NCBI GenBank assembly: GCA_946479475.1
Contig: CAMLGG010000026.1
Coordinates: forward strand, 1-33,017
Length of the DNA stretch: 33,017 nucleotides
Direction of reading: 5' to 3'
Source of the DNA: an uncultured Ideonella sp.
Lineage (GTDB): Bacteria; Pseudomonadota; Gammaproteobacteria; Burkholderiales; Burkholderiaceae
In this document: positions 26,071 to 33,017 of the stretch, piece by piece
Position numbering within the stretch: position 1 is the stretch's first letter
Layout of the letters: each line of letters begins with the position of its first letter
Translations under genes and position numbers: made by a program
Notes under the pieces: generated by a model
The model's input: only the letters and a program-made list of their open reading frames with translations
Database searches by the model: none
What the model was told of the DNA's origin: nothing

Positions 26071-27390
26071 TTACCCTCCGGAAAAACGGTTGACCAGGTT
26101 CTCGAGGTACTCCTGACGGCCCGAGACCGGGGCCACGTCGGCGTTATCGGCAAGCACGCGCTGCGCGAGATCGTCCAGCGAGACCCGACCGCCAAGAATG
26201 TCCTGGCCCCGGGCGCTGTCCCAGCCGGCGTAGCGCGCCGCGAGTGCCTTTTCTAGCTGCCCGTCCTGGATCATTCGTTCAGCCACCAGCAGGGCGCGGG
26301 CGCAGACGTCCATGCCGCCGATGTGGCCGTGGAAGAGGTCCTCGGGGTCGATCGACTGGCGGCGCACCTTGGCGTCGAAGTTCAGGCCGCCCGAGCCCAG
26401 GCCGCCGGCCTGGAGGATGTAGTAGAGGGCCAGCGCGGTCTCCGGCACGTTGTGCGGGAACTGGTCGGTGTCCCAGCCCAGCTGCGGATCGCCGCGGTTC
26501 ATGTCGATGCTGCCGAGGATGCCCAGCGCACCTGCCGTCGCGATCTCGTGTTCGAAGCTGTGGCCCGAGAGCGTGGCGTGGTTGGCCTCGATGTTGACCT
26601 TGACCTCCTTCTCGAGGCCGTAGCGCACGAGGAAGCCGTAGACGCTCGCGGTGTCGAAGTCGTACTGGTGCTTCGAGGGCTCGCGCGGCTTGGGCTCGAT
26701 GAGGATCGTGCCCTTGAAGCCGATCTTGTGCTTGTGCTCCACCACCAGGTTGAGGAAGCGGCCGAGCTGGTCCAGCTCCTGGCCCAGGCGCGTGTTGAGC
26801 AGGGTCTCGTAGCCCTCGCGGCCGCCCCACAGCACGTAGTTCTCGCCGCCGAGCTTGAGGGTGGCGTTCATCGCGTCGCGCACCTGCAGCGCGGCCATGG
26901 CGAAGATCGCGGGGTCGGGGTTGCTCGCCGCGCCGGACATGAAGCGGCGGTGGCTGAACAGGTTGGCCGTGCCCCATAGCAGCTTCATGCCGGTGCGCTG
27001 CTGGTGCTCGCCCAGCACGTCGACCATGCGGGCGAAGTTCTCGGCGCTTTCGCGCGGGGTGGCGCCTTCGGGCGCGACGTCCCGGTCGTGGAAGCAGTAG
27101 TAGGGCGCCCCGAGCTTGGCGAAGAACTCGAACGCGGCCTCGGCCTTGGCCTTGGCCAGCTCCATCGGCGAGCCGCCCTCGAACCAGGGCCGCGGGAAGG
27201 TGCCCAGGCCGAAGGGATCGGCACCCGTCCAGCAGAAGGTGTGCCAGTAGCACACCGCGAAGCGCAGGTGATCCTCCATGCGCTTGCCGAGCACCAGGCG
27301 GTTCTTGTCGTAGTGCCGGAAAGCCAGCGCGTCGTCGCTGTCCGGGCCCTTGTATTCGATCGGCGCGATGCCGTGGAAGTAGCTTTTCAT
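26071..27390 (-). CDS. xylA: Xylose isomerase
   Basis: A 439-residue class II xylose isomerase that converts D-xylose to D-xylulose in the cytoplasm. The length is one residue short of E. coli XylA and the active-site numbering is identical: H101 and D104 (CFHDRD), E232 and K234 (IEPKP), E268 and H271 (NIEANHATL), D296 (SIDMNRGD), D307 and D309 (GWDTDQ). ATG at 27390 is the natural start ([20 protein letters not shown]). It follows xylB by 19 bases, and that spacer is C-rich with no Shine-Dalgarno sequence, so translation may be coupled to xylB. It processes the xylose freed by the GH31 alpha-xylosidase. Confidence 0.98.
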   Translation of the reverse strand: MKSYFHGIAPIEYKGPDSDDALAFRHYDKNRLVLGKRMEDHLRFAVCYWHTFCWTGADPFGLGTFPRPWFEGGSPMELAKAKAEAAFEFFAKLGAPYYCFHDRDVAPEGATPRESAENFARMVDVLGEHQQRTGMKLLWGTANLFSHRRFMSGAASNPDPAIFAMAALQVRDAMNATLKLGGENYVLWGGREGYETLLNTRLGQELDQLGRFLNLVVEHKHKIGFKGTILIEPKPREPSKHQYDFDTASVYGFLVRYGLEKEVKVNIEANHATLSGHSFEHEIATAGALGILGSIDMNRGDPQLGWDTDQFPHNVPETALALYYILQAGGLGSGGLNFDAKVRRQSIDPEDLFHGHIGGMDVCARALLVAERMIQDGQLEKALAARYAGWDSARGQDILGGRVSLDDLAQRVLADNADVAPVSGRQEYLENLVNRFSGG

Positions 27391-27409
27391 GTCAGGGGGT
27401 GGGGGTGAA

Positions 27410-28876
27410 TCAGTCGAGGGCCAGGGTCCTGAGCCGCTGGTAGACCTGGCGGAAGCGCTCGAGCCGCGGCTGGAGCTGCTGGTGGCGCCCGGCGTCGGGC
27501 CGGTGGCGCGAGGTGATCTCGGGGCGGGTGCAGACGAGCGCTTCCTCGCCGCCGGCGGCCAGCCAGCCGAGCCGGGCGGCGCCCAGCGCGCCACCGGCTT
27601 GCGAGCCGGCATGCACGACCGTCTCGACGTCCAGCGCGTCGGCGATCAGTTGCGCCCAAAGGGCACTGCGCGCGCCGCCGCCGACCAGCGAAAGTTGCGC
27701 GACCTCGGTGCCCGATGCCTGCAGCGCCGCCAGCCCGTCGGCCAGGCCGAAGGCCACGCCTTCGAGCACCGCGTAGGCGCAGTGCGCGCGGCCATGGGCG
27801 TGCGTGAGGCCGTAGAACACGCCGGGCGCGAACGGGTCGTTGTGCGGCGTCCGCTCGCCGGCCAGGTAGGGCAGGAAGAGCGGCGCCGAAAGCAGCTCTT
27901 CGTTGGACAACGTTGTCAATTCGGCAAGAAGCGTCGCCTCGTCGGCTGCGCCGCTGAGCTGCACGAACCACTTCAGGCAACTGGCGGCCGAGAGCATCAC
28001 GCTCATCTGGTGCCAGCGCTGCGGCAGTGCGTGGCAGAAGGCATGCACGGCCGAGGCGGGATTCGGGCGGAAGCGGTCGTTGACGACGAACAGCACGCCC
28101 GAGGTGCCCAGCGAGATGAAGCCCTCGCCGGGCCGGATGGCGCCTATGCCGATGGCGCTGGCGGCGTTGTCACCGGCGCCGCCGGCCACGATGACCTCCG
28201 GCCCCAGGCCCCAGGCCCTGGCGACCTCGGGCCGCAGCGTGCCGGAGGGCTGGTTGCTCTCGACCAGGCGCGGCATCTGCGAGCGCGTCATGCCGCAGGC
28301 GGCCAGCAGTTCATCGGACCAGTCGCGCGCGCCGACGTCCAGCCACAGCGTGCCCGCCGCGTCCGAAGGCTCCGACACCTTCTCGCCGGTGAGCATCAGG
28401 CGCAGGTGATCCTTGGGCAGCAGCACGCAGCGGGTCTGTGCGAAGACCTCGGGCTCGTGCCTGGCGACCCACAGCAGCTTCGGCGCGGTGAAGCCGGGCA
28501 TCGCCAGGTTGCCCGCCACCGCATGCAGGTTCGGCGCGCGGGCCTCGAGCTCGGCACATTCGGCGTGGCTGCGGCCGTCGTTCCAGAGGATGGCCGGGCG
28601 CAGCACCCGGTCCTGCGCATCGAGCAGCACCGCGCCGTGCATCTGGCCCGAAAGGCCGATGCTGCGCACTTGCGCGAACTCGGCAGCATGGGTCGAACGC
28701 AGCTGTGCCACGGCCTTTTCCGTGGCCTGCCACCAGTCCATGGGCTCCTGCTCGGACCACAGCGGCTGCGGGCGCGAGACGGTCAGCGGAGCGCCGGCCT
28801 GGCCGACGATGCGGCCGGCCGCGTCGAGCAGCAGCAGCTTGACTTCGGAGGTGCCGAGGTCGATGCCGAGGAACAT
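27410..28876 (-). CDS. xylB: Xylulokinase
   Basis: A 488-residue FGGY-family kinase that phosphorylates D-xylulose to xylulose 5-phosphate. [18 protein letters not shown] at the N-terminus is the phosphate-1 ATPase motif; [11 protein letters not shown] at 76-86 is the xylulose-contact segment that separates xylulokinases from glycerol kinases; [13 protein letters not shown] at 231-243 holds the catalytic D236; [18 protein letters not shown] is the adenosine motif. The ATG at 28876 shares one base with the stop of the repressor gene (TGATG), so the two are translationally coupled. The order repressor-xylB-xylA is one transcription unit behind the promoter at 30135. Confidence 0.97.
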   Translation of the reverse strand: MFLGIDLGTSEVKLLLLDAAGRIVGQAGAPLTVSRPQPLWSEQEPMDWWQATEKAVAQLRSTHAAEFAQVRSIGLSGQMHGAVLLDAQDRVLRPAILWNDGRSHAECAELEARAPNLHAVAGNLAMPGFTAPKLLWVARHEPEVFAQTRCVLLPKDHLRLMLTGEKVSEPSDAAGTLWLDVGARDWSDELLAACGMTRSQMPRLVESNQPSGTLRPEVARAWGLGPEVIVAGGAGDNAASAIGIGAIRPGEGFISLGTSGVLFVVNDRFRPNPASAVHAFCHALPQRWHQMSVMLSAASCLKWFVQLSGAADEATLLAELTTLSNEELLSAPLFLPYLAGERTPHNDPFAPGVFYGLTHAHGRAHCAYAVLEGVAFGLADGLAALQASGTEVAQLSLVGGGARSALWAQLIADALDVETVVHAGSQAGGALGAARLGWLAAGGEEALVCTRPEITSRHRPDAGRHQQLQPRLERFRQVYQRLRTLALD

Positions 28877-30093
28877 CACTCGGTCTCCTGTGTCATGGGT
28901 CGGGTGCCGGCGCCGACCAGCGGCCGGGTGAGGTGGTAGCGCGCCAGCGCAGCCGCGCCTGCCGCCACGGCATCCGGTCCGAAGCGCGAGGTGCGGACCT
29001 CCGGCGGCGCGAGGTTGGCGGCGGCGGCGTAGTCCTGCAGGGTGCGCAGCGCGGGCTGCACGAACACATCGCCGAGATCGACCAGCGCGCCGCCCAGCAC
29101 GATGCAGCCGGGGTCGTAGGCCGAGGCCAGGTTCTGCAGCAGCACGCCGAGGTAGTTGCCGGCCTTGCGGACGGCGCGGGTGGTGGCGGCGTCGTTCTCG
29201 GCCAGCAGGCGCTGGGCCTGCGAAAGCGAGGGCATGCCGTCCGAGGCGGGCACGCGCAGGATGGCCCGCGGGCCGATCAGCGCCTCGGCGCAGCCCCGGC
29301 GGCCGCAGGAGCAAAGCGGCCCGTCGATCTGCAGCACGATGTGGCCGACCTCGCCCGCGAAGCCCCGGGCGCCGGTGAGCAGGCGGTCGCCGACGATCAC
29401 GCCGGCGCCGACGCCCTGGTTGATGCTCACGTACAGCAGCGGATCGGACCAGGGCGTGGGGTTGAACTCGTGTTCGCCCAGCGCGGCGACATCCGCCTCG
29501 TTCTGCAGGAACACCGGCACGCCGGCCAGAGGGGTGCCCGCCAGCTTCTCGGCCAGCAGGGCGCCGACCGGCACGTCGCGCCAGCCGAGGTTGGGGGCGA
29601 AGGTCAGCACGCCGCTGGCCTCCTCCACGCCGCCCGGCAGGCCGACGCCGATGCCGATGATGCGCTGCTCGGCGCCGTCGAGCTGCCTGCGGACCTTCAG
29701 CAGGGCGGTGGCGAGGGTGGCGATGCAGGCCTTGGCGCTCTTGGCCGAGCCGTAGCCGGCGGTCGCGGTGGCCAGGATGTCGCCGGTGAGCGAGGTGCCG
29801 ACGACGCGAACGCCCTCGATGCCCACCTCGGCGCCAAGCAGCAGCAGGCGGGTCGGGTCGATGAACAGCGGGGTGGGACGGCGGCCCAGGTCGCCGGTGG
29901 CGACCACTTCCCGCTCGACCAGCCAGCCCTCGGCGATCAGCTCCCGCACGAGCAGGCTGACGGTGGACTTGGTCAGGCCGACGGCCGGCGCCAGGTCGGC
30001 CCGCGAAAGGCCGGGGTTGACGCACAGGTGGCGCACCAGCGCCATCCGGTTGATGTCCTTGAGCAATTGCTGGTTGCCGGCGGCCTCGGCCAA
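28876..30093 (-). CDS. xylR: ROK-family transcriptional repressor, XylR type
   Basis: A 405-residue ROK regulator. An N-terminal winged helix-turn-helix (about 14-60: LSRADLAPAVGLTKSTVSLL) precedes a sugar-kinase-like domain with GIGVGLPGG (147-155) and the zinc site GEVGH...CSCGRRGCAE (H251, C261, C263, C268). ROK/XylR proteins release DNA when they bind xylose. The TTG at 30093 is chosen because AGGAG stands 7 bases upstream and the protein then starts MAEAAGNQQLLKDINRMALV, the typical opening; longer reading would translate the promoter, and the next ATG would cut into the first helix. It lies directly behind an operator-promoter identical to that of the second block, so it is probably autoregulated. 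It is the obvious candidate to bind all three operator copies. Confidence 0.93.
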   Translation of the reverse strand: MAEAAGNQQLLKDINRMALVRHLCVNPGLSRADLAPAVGLTKSTVSLLVRELIAEGWLVEREVVATGDLGRRPTPLFIDPTRLLLLGAEVGIEGVRVVGTSLTGDILATATAGYGSAKSAKACIATLATALLKVRRQLDGAEQRIIGIGVGLPGGVEEASGVLTFAPNLGWRDVPVGALLAEKLAGTPLAGVPVFLQNEADVAALGEHEFNPTPWSDPLLYVSINQGVGAGVIVGDRLLTGARGFAGEVGHIVLQIDGPLCSCGRRGCAEALIGPRAILRVPASDGMPSLSQAQRLLAENDAATTRAVRKAGNYLGVLLQNLASAYDPGCIVLGGALVDLGDVFVQPALRTLQDYAAAANLAPPEVRTSRFGPDAVAAGAAALARYHLTRPLVGAGTRPMTQETE

Positions 30094-30100
30094 GTCCTGT

Positions 30101-30105
30101 CTCCT
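30101..30105 (-). promoter_or_regulatory. Ribosome binding site for the xylR TTG start
   Basis: AGGAG on the minus strand, 7 bases before the TTG at 30093. The TTG start with this site gives the family-typical N-terminus. Confidence 0.65.
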
Positions 30106-30134
30106 GTGCTTCGGTCCGGGAAGGACCGGTGTCC

Positions 30135-30166
30135 ATATTAGTTCGGCCGTCGAACGAAATAAAGCA
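30135..30166 (-). promoter_or_regulatory. XylR-type operator and promoter for the xylR-xylB-xylA-receptor block
   Basis: Identical over 32 bp to 12255-12286. The core 30138-30162 is TTAGTT-N13-AAATAA with the inner repeat GTTCG-N5-CGAAC (30141-30155). On the minus strand TTTATT (30163-30158) and TAATAT (30140-30135), 17 bp apart, form a candidate -35/-10 pair overlapped by the operator. The predicted leader to the xylR TTG is about 35-40 bases, the same as at the second block. The identity across 18 kb between unrelated genes is strong evidence of a shared control site. Confidence 0.82.
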
Positions 30167-30232
30167 GGTGCAAACCCCAGGGTGTTGCCGGCCCGCTTCG
30201 GCCGCACGCCAATTCGATCACAATTGATGACA

Positions 30233-30257
30233 TTAGTTTGACCGGCGTACCAACTAA
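30233..30257. promoter_or_regulatory. Third XylR-type operator, between xylR and the halogenase gene
   Basis: TTAGTT-N13-AACTAA, with perfectly complementary 6-base arms, is closer to the Bacillus xyl operator layout than the other two. Flanks match site 1: AAAGC follows the right arm and AAACACCTA appears at 30266-30274. On the minus strand, TTTAGT (30258-30253) and TAATGT (30235-30230) are again 17 bp apart, so it may be a second leftward promoter. On the plus strand TTGACC (30238-30243) with TGTAAA (30263-30268) is a weaker candidate for the halogenase gene. Its centre lies 95 bp from that of the operator at 30138-30162. Confidence 0.72.
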
Positions 30258-30312
30258 AGCCGTGTAAACACCTAGTTCCTCGGGCCCGGCGCGACACCAG
30301 ACTCCAGCGCAA

Positions 30313-30345
30313 CGGCGGCCACGAGGTCAGAAGTGGCCACGCCGC
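30313..30345 (+). other. Hairpin in the halogenase leader
   Basis: GGCCAC (30317-30322) pairs with GTGGCC (30333-30338) around a 10-base loop; the stem can extend by CGGC/GCCG with a two-base bulge. It lies about 60 bases before the halogenase ATG. No T run follows. Stems of this size occur by chance in GC-rich DNA, so a function is only a possibility. Confidence 0.4.
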
Positions 30346-30407
30346 GACGCCGGGCAGGTGACGTTCGTTGCACCGGGCGCGCGAGATCGATGGAAGAGGG
30401 ATTCGCC

Positions 30408-31946
30408 ATGGGCGACAGGACCATTCGCAAGATCGTCATCGTCGGCGGCGGCACCGCCGGCTGGATGGCCGCGGCGCCGCTGGCGCAGGCCCTGTGTGCC
30501 GGCCAGCAGCAGCCGTGCGAGATCGTGCTGGTCGAGTCGCCCGACATCGGCACCATCGGCGTCGGCGAGGCGACCCTCCCGCCGATCCGCTTCTACAACC
30601 GCACGCTCGGCATCCCCGAGCCCGACTTCATCCGGAAGACCCAGGCCAGCTTCAAGCTCGGCATCGAGTTCAGGGACTGGGGGCACGTCGGCAACCGCTT
30701 CTTCCACGGCTTCGGCGACTTCGGCCCGCGGATCGAGAACCGCTCGCCGCACCAGTACTGGCTGCGCCTGAAGAGCCTGGGCGAGGTGCCCTCCTACGAA
30801 GAGTGGTCCACGGCGACGGTGATGGCGCGGCAGAACCGCTTCACGCCCCCTACGGGCGACGTCCCCTCCGCGCACAACGCCTACTCCTACGCCTACCACT
30901 TCGACGCCGGCCTGTACGCCGCCTACCTGCGCGACTACGCGATGCAGCGCGGCGCCCAGCGCGTGGAAGGCACGATCGTCGACGTCGAACTGCGCCCCGA
31001 CGACGGATTCGTCGCCGCGCTGAAGCTGGCCGACGGCCGCCGCATCGAAGGCGACTTCTTCATCGACTGCTCGGGCTTCCGCGGCCTGCTGATCGAGCAG
31101 GCGCTGCACGCCGGCTACGAGGACTGGAGCGCCATGCTGCCCTGCAACAGCGCGCTGGCCGTGCCTTGCGCCAAGGTGCCGAAGCTCACGCCCTTCACCA
31201 CCTCGACGGCGAAGTCCGCCGGCTGGATCTGGCGCATCCCGCTGCAGCACCGCACCGGCAACGGCCACGTCTACTGCAACGGCTTCACCTCCGACGACGA
31301 AGCGGCGCGAGTGCTGCTCGAAGGGCTGGATGGCGAGGCCCTGGGCAACCCGCGCCCCTTGCGCTTCACCACCGGCCGGCGTCGCCAGGCCTGGATGAAG
31401 AACGTGGTGGCGATCGGCCTGGCGGCCGGCTTCGTCGAGCCTCTGGAGTCGACCAGCATCCAGCTGATCATGGACGGGGTGGGACGCCTGATCGAGCTCT
31501 TCCCCGACCGCGATTGCCATCCCGAGCTGGTGGCCGAGTACAACCGCCGGATGGCGATCCAGTTCGAGTCGGTGCGCGACTTCATCATCCTGCACTACAA
31601 GCTGACGAAGCGGTCCGACGGCGAGTTCTGGCGTTACTGCGCCGACATGCCCATCCCCGACGCGCTGCAGCACCAGATCGAGCTCTTCCGCGCCACCGGG
31701 CGCGTGGCCATCCGCGACCCGGAGGGCTTCGCCGAGCCGTCGTGGGTCTCGCTGCTCTTCGGCCTTGGCGTGATGCCGGCGGGCCACGACCCCTTCACCG
31801 AGCGGGTCGACGAGGCGCAGCTGCGCACCCACTTCATCCGCCTGCGCGCCGCCATCTCGCACACCGTGGCGGCGATGCCCGACCACGGCGACTACATCGC
31901 CCGCCACGCAAGGGCCACCCCCTTGCCCGCCACCTCCGTGGCATAG
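30408..31946 (+). CDS. Flavin-dependent tryptophan-halogenase-family protein
   Basis: A 512-residue FAD-dependent halogenase of the PrnA-like family. [14 protein letters not shown] (9-22) binds [13 protein letters not shown] at 51-60 is a conserved flavin-side segment; K83 in [10 protein letters not shown] matches the catalytic lysine (PrnA K79); [10 protein letters not shown] at 272-281 is the WxWxIP motif of halogenases; E346 in [12 protein letters not shown] matches PrnA E346. All catalytic parts are present, so it looks active. The ATG at 30408 is chosen because GGAAGAGGG lies 7 bases upstream. No signal peptide and no flavin reductase gene is nearby. Genes of this family often sit beside TonB receptors of carbohydrate loci in Xanthomonas and Caulobacter, mostly with unknown substrates. 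It diverges from xylR and has a XylR-type operator upstream. Confidence 0.92.
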   Translation: MGDRTIRKIVIVGGGTAGWMAAAPLAQALCAGQQQPCEIVLVESPDIGTIGVGEATLPPIRFYNRTLGIPEPDFIRKTQASFKLGIEFRDWGHVGNRFFHGFGDFGPRIENRSPHQYWLRLKSLGEVPSYEEWSTATVMARQNRFTPPTGDVPSAHNAYSYAYHFDAGLYAAYLRDYAMQRGAQRVEGTIVDVELRPDDGFVAALKLADGRRIEGDFFIDCSGFRGLLIEQALHAGYEDWSAMLPCNSALAVPCAKVPKLTPFTTSTAKSAGWIWRIPLQHRTGNGHVYCNGFTSDDEAARVLLEGLDGEALGNPRPLRFTTGRRRQAWMKNVVAIGLAAGFVEPLESTSIQLIMDGVGRLIELFPDRDCHPELVAEYNRRMAIQFESVRDFIILHYKLTKRSDGEFWRYCADMPIPDALQHQIELFRATGRVAIRDPEGFAEPSWVSLLFGLGVMPAGHDPFTERVDEAQLRTHFIRLRAAISHTVAAMPDHGDYIARHARATPLPATSVA

Positions 31947-32064
31947 TGAAAACGATAGGGTCCCGGCCGGCCCTGCTAAGTGGTTTCCACAGCGCCGCCC
32001 GAGAGAGGCGGGGCGAGCATGCCGGTTCGACCTCTCTGACACCCACCTACGGAGACGCAAGCGA

Positions 32065-33017
32065 ATGACCACCCGCCGCCACCTCTTCGCCTCGGCCGTC
32101 CTGCTGGCCGCCGCCTTCGGCGCCCAGGCCCAGGGCTATCCCGCCAAGCCGGTGCGCCTGGTCGTGCCCTTCGCCCCGGGCGGCACGACCGACATCATCG
32201 CCCGCGTGGTGGCCGAGAAGCTCGGCCCCAACCTCGGCGGCACCGTGATCGTGGAGAACAAGAGCGGCGGCGGCGGCATCGTCGGCGCCACCGAGATCTC
32301 GCGCGCCGCGCCGGACGGCTACACCATCGGCATGGCGACGGTCTCGACGACTGCAGCGAATCCTGCGATCAATCCGCAGGTCAGCTACGACCCGATCAAC
32401 AGCTTCACGGCCATCACCAACATCGCGGCGACACCGAACGTGATCGCGGTGCACCCCTCGTTCCCGGCCAAGGACTACAAGACCTTCCTCGCCGAGATCC
32501 AGTCCAAGCCCGGCAAGTACAGCTTCGCCAGCTCCGGCACCGGCGGCATCGGCCACCTGCAGATGGAGCTCTACAAGAGCCTGACCAAGACCTTCGTCAC
32601 CCACATCCCCTACCGCGGCGCGGGCCCGGCGCTGAACGACGTGGTCGCCGGACAGGTGCCCATCATCTTCGACAACCTGCCCTCGGCGCTGCCCTTCATC
32701 AAGGACGGCCGGCTGATCCCCATCGTCGTGGCGGCGCCGCAGCGCGTGGCGGCCTTGCCCAACGTGCCGACCTTCGCCGAGGTGGGCCTCGCGCCCGTCA
32801 ACCGCATGGCCTACTACGGCATCCACGGGCCGGCCCACATGCCCAAGGAGATCGTCGACAAGATCCAGGCGGCGGTGAAGAAGACGGTCGAGATGCCCGA
32901 AGTGAAGAAGCGCATCGAGGACACCGGCTCCATCATCATCGCCAACACGCCGGCCGAGTTCTCCAAGCAGATCCAGGACGAGCTGGCGACCTACAAGAAG
33001 GTCGTGCAGCTGCAGCG
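32065..33017 (+). CDS. Bug-type tripartite tricarboxylate receptor, C-terminally cut by the window
   Basis: The first 317 residues of a periplasmic binding protein of the Bug/TctC family; a normal member has about 325, so only a few residues are missing. Signal peptide [20 protein letters not shown] with cleavage near AQAQ; then [20 protein letters not shown], the family's ligand-loop signature, and [15 protein letters not shown], the second loop. The later segment [19 protein letters not shown] is also typical. GGAG lies 10 bases before the ATG. The 118 bases between this gene and the halogenase hold a small GC-rich stem (CCGCC/GGCGG near 32001-32018) but no clear terminator. Bug proteins bind carboxylates or similar small molecules; no transport partners are visible, so I see no link to the xyloglucan genes. 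Confidence 0.92.
   Translation, partial: MTTRRHLFASAVLLAAAFGAQAQGYPAKPVRLVVPFAPGGTTDIIARVVAEKLGPNLGGTVIVENKSGGGGIVGATEISRAAPDGYTIGMATVSTTAANPAINPQVSYDPINSFTAITNIAATPNVIAVHPSFPAKDYKTFLAEIQSKPGKYSFASSGTGGIGHLQMELYKSLTKTFVTHIPYRGAGPALNDVVAGQVPIIFDNLPSALPFIKDGRLIPIVVAAPQRVAALPNVPTFAEVGLAPVNRMAYYGIHGPAHMPKEIVDKIQAAVKKTVEMPEVKKRIEDTGSIIIANTPAEFSKQIQDELATYKKVVQLQ

Larger units (their letters stand above)
30094..30407. other. Divergent control region between xylR and the halogenase gene
   Basis: These 314 bases hold no gene. They contain two XylR-type operators (30135-30166 and 30233-30257), an AT-richer stretch around 30210-30275 that stands out from the GC-rich surroundings, and a hairpin at 30313-30345 in the halogenase leader. 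Nothing further is evident in the remainder. Confidence 0.8.

Noticed and set aside
30094..30312. Longer xylR reading from 30312
   Set aside because: It would translate both the operator and the promoter elements. The family N-terminus starts at the TTG with a good ribosome binding site.
30333..30407. Earlier ATG starts for the halogenase (30333, 30390)
   Set aside because: The FAD fold begins just after 30408, and the best Shine-Dalgarno sequence is placed for that ATG. The extra residues do not resemble family members.
31947..32064. Possible terminator after the halogenase
   Set aside because: Only short GC stems (CCGCC/GGCGG and AGGG/CCCT) with no T run; too weak to call in GC-rich DNA.
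1..33017. CRISPR arrays, tRNA or rRNA genes, insertion sequences, phage genes
   Set aside because: No spaced repeat array, no tRNA-like or rRNA-like sequence, and no transposase or integrase coding sequence was seen.

Overview
The window is GC-rich DNA from a Gram-negative proteobacterium, most likely a betaproteobacterium of the order Burkholderiales (Roseateles/Mitsuaria/Rhizobacter-like). The evidence is a TonB-dependent receptor of the Xanthomonas/Caulobacter type with no SusD partner, a Bug-type tripartite-tricarboxylate receptor at the right edge (a family greatly expanded in Burkholderiales), and strong G/C bias at third codon positions. The genus is an inference.

Almost the whole window (about 1-31950) reads as one xyloglucan utilisation locus. 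All genes from 1 to 30093 lie on the minus strand and fall into two blocks. The promoter-proximal block (30093 to 12375) encodes a ROK/XylR-type repressor, xylulokinase, xylose isomerase, a TonB-dependent receptor, GH35 beta-galactosidase, GH74 xyloglucanase, GH95 alpha-fucosidase, an SGNH-esterase lipoprotein, GH1 beta-glucosidase and a GPH-family sugar/cation symporter. The second block (12213 to 1) encodes two GH5 endoglucanases (one a lipoprotein), GH43, GH31 alpha-xylosidase, GH2, GH9, a secreted HExxH metallopeptidase-like TPR protein and the start of an AmpG-like MFS transporter.

Each block begins at a promoter carrying the same 32-bp sequence (12255-12286 and 30135-30166). It contains a XylR-like operator, TTAGTT-N13-AA(A/C)TAA, lying across a candidate -35/-10 pair. 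A third version of the operator lies at 30233-30257, between the repressor gene and a rightward flavin-dependent halogenase gene (30408-31946). The window ends in a Bug-type binding protein (32065 to the edge) that is probably unrelated.

Inferred pathway: GH74, GH5 and GH9 cut the glucan backbone at or outside the cell surface. The TonB receptor takes up the oligosaccharides. GH95, GH35/GH2, GH43 and the esterase remove fucose, galactose, arabinose and acetyl groups in the periplasm. The GPH symporter moves the trimmed core inward. Cytoplasmic GH31 and GH1 release xylose and glucose, and XylA/XylB pass xylose to the pentose phosphate pathway. Xylose is the probable inducer, so the end product of the pathway would report polymer availability. 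The least explained parts are the halogenase, the HExxH-TPR protein, the N-terminal domain of the esterase, and the leader hairpin before the TonB receptor.
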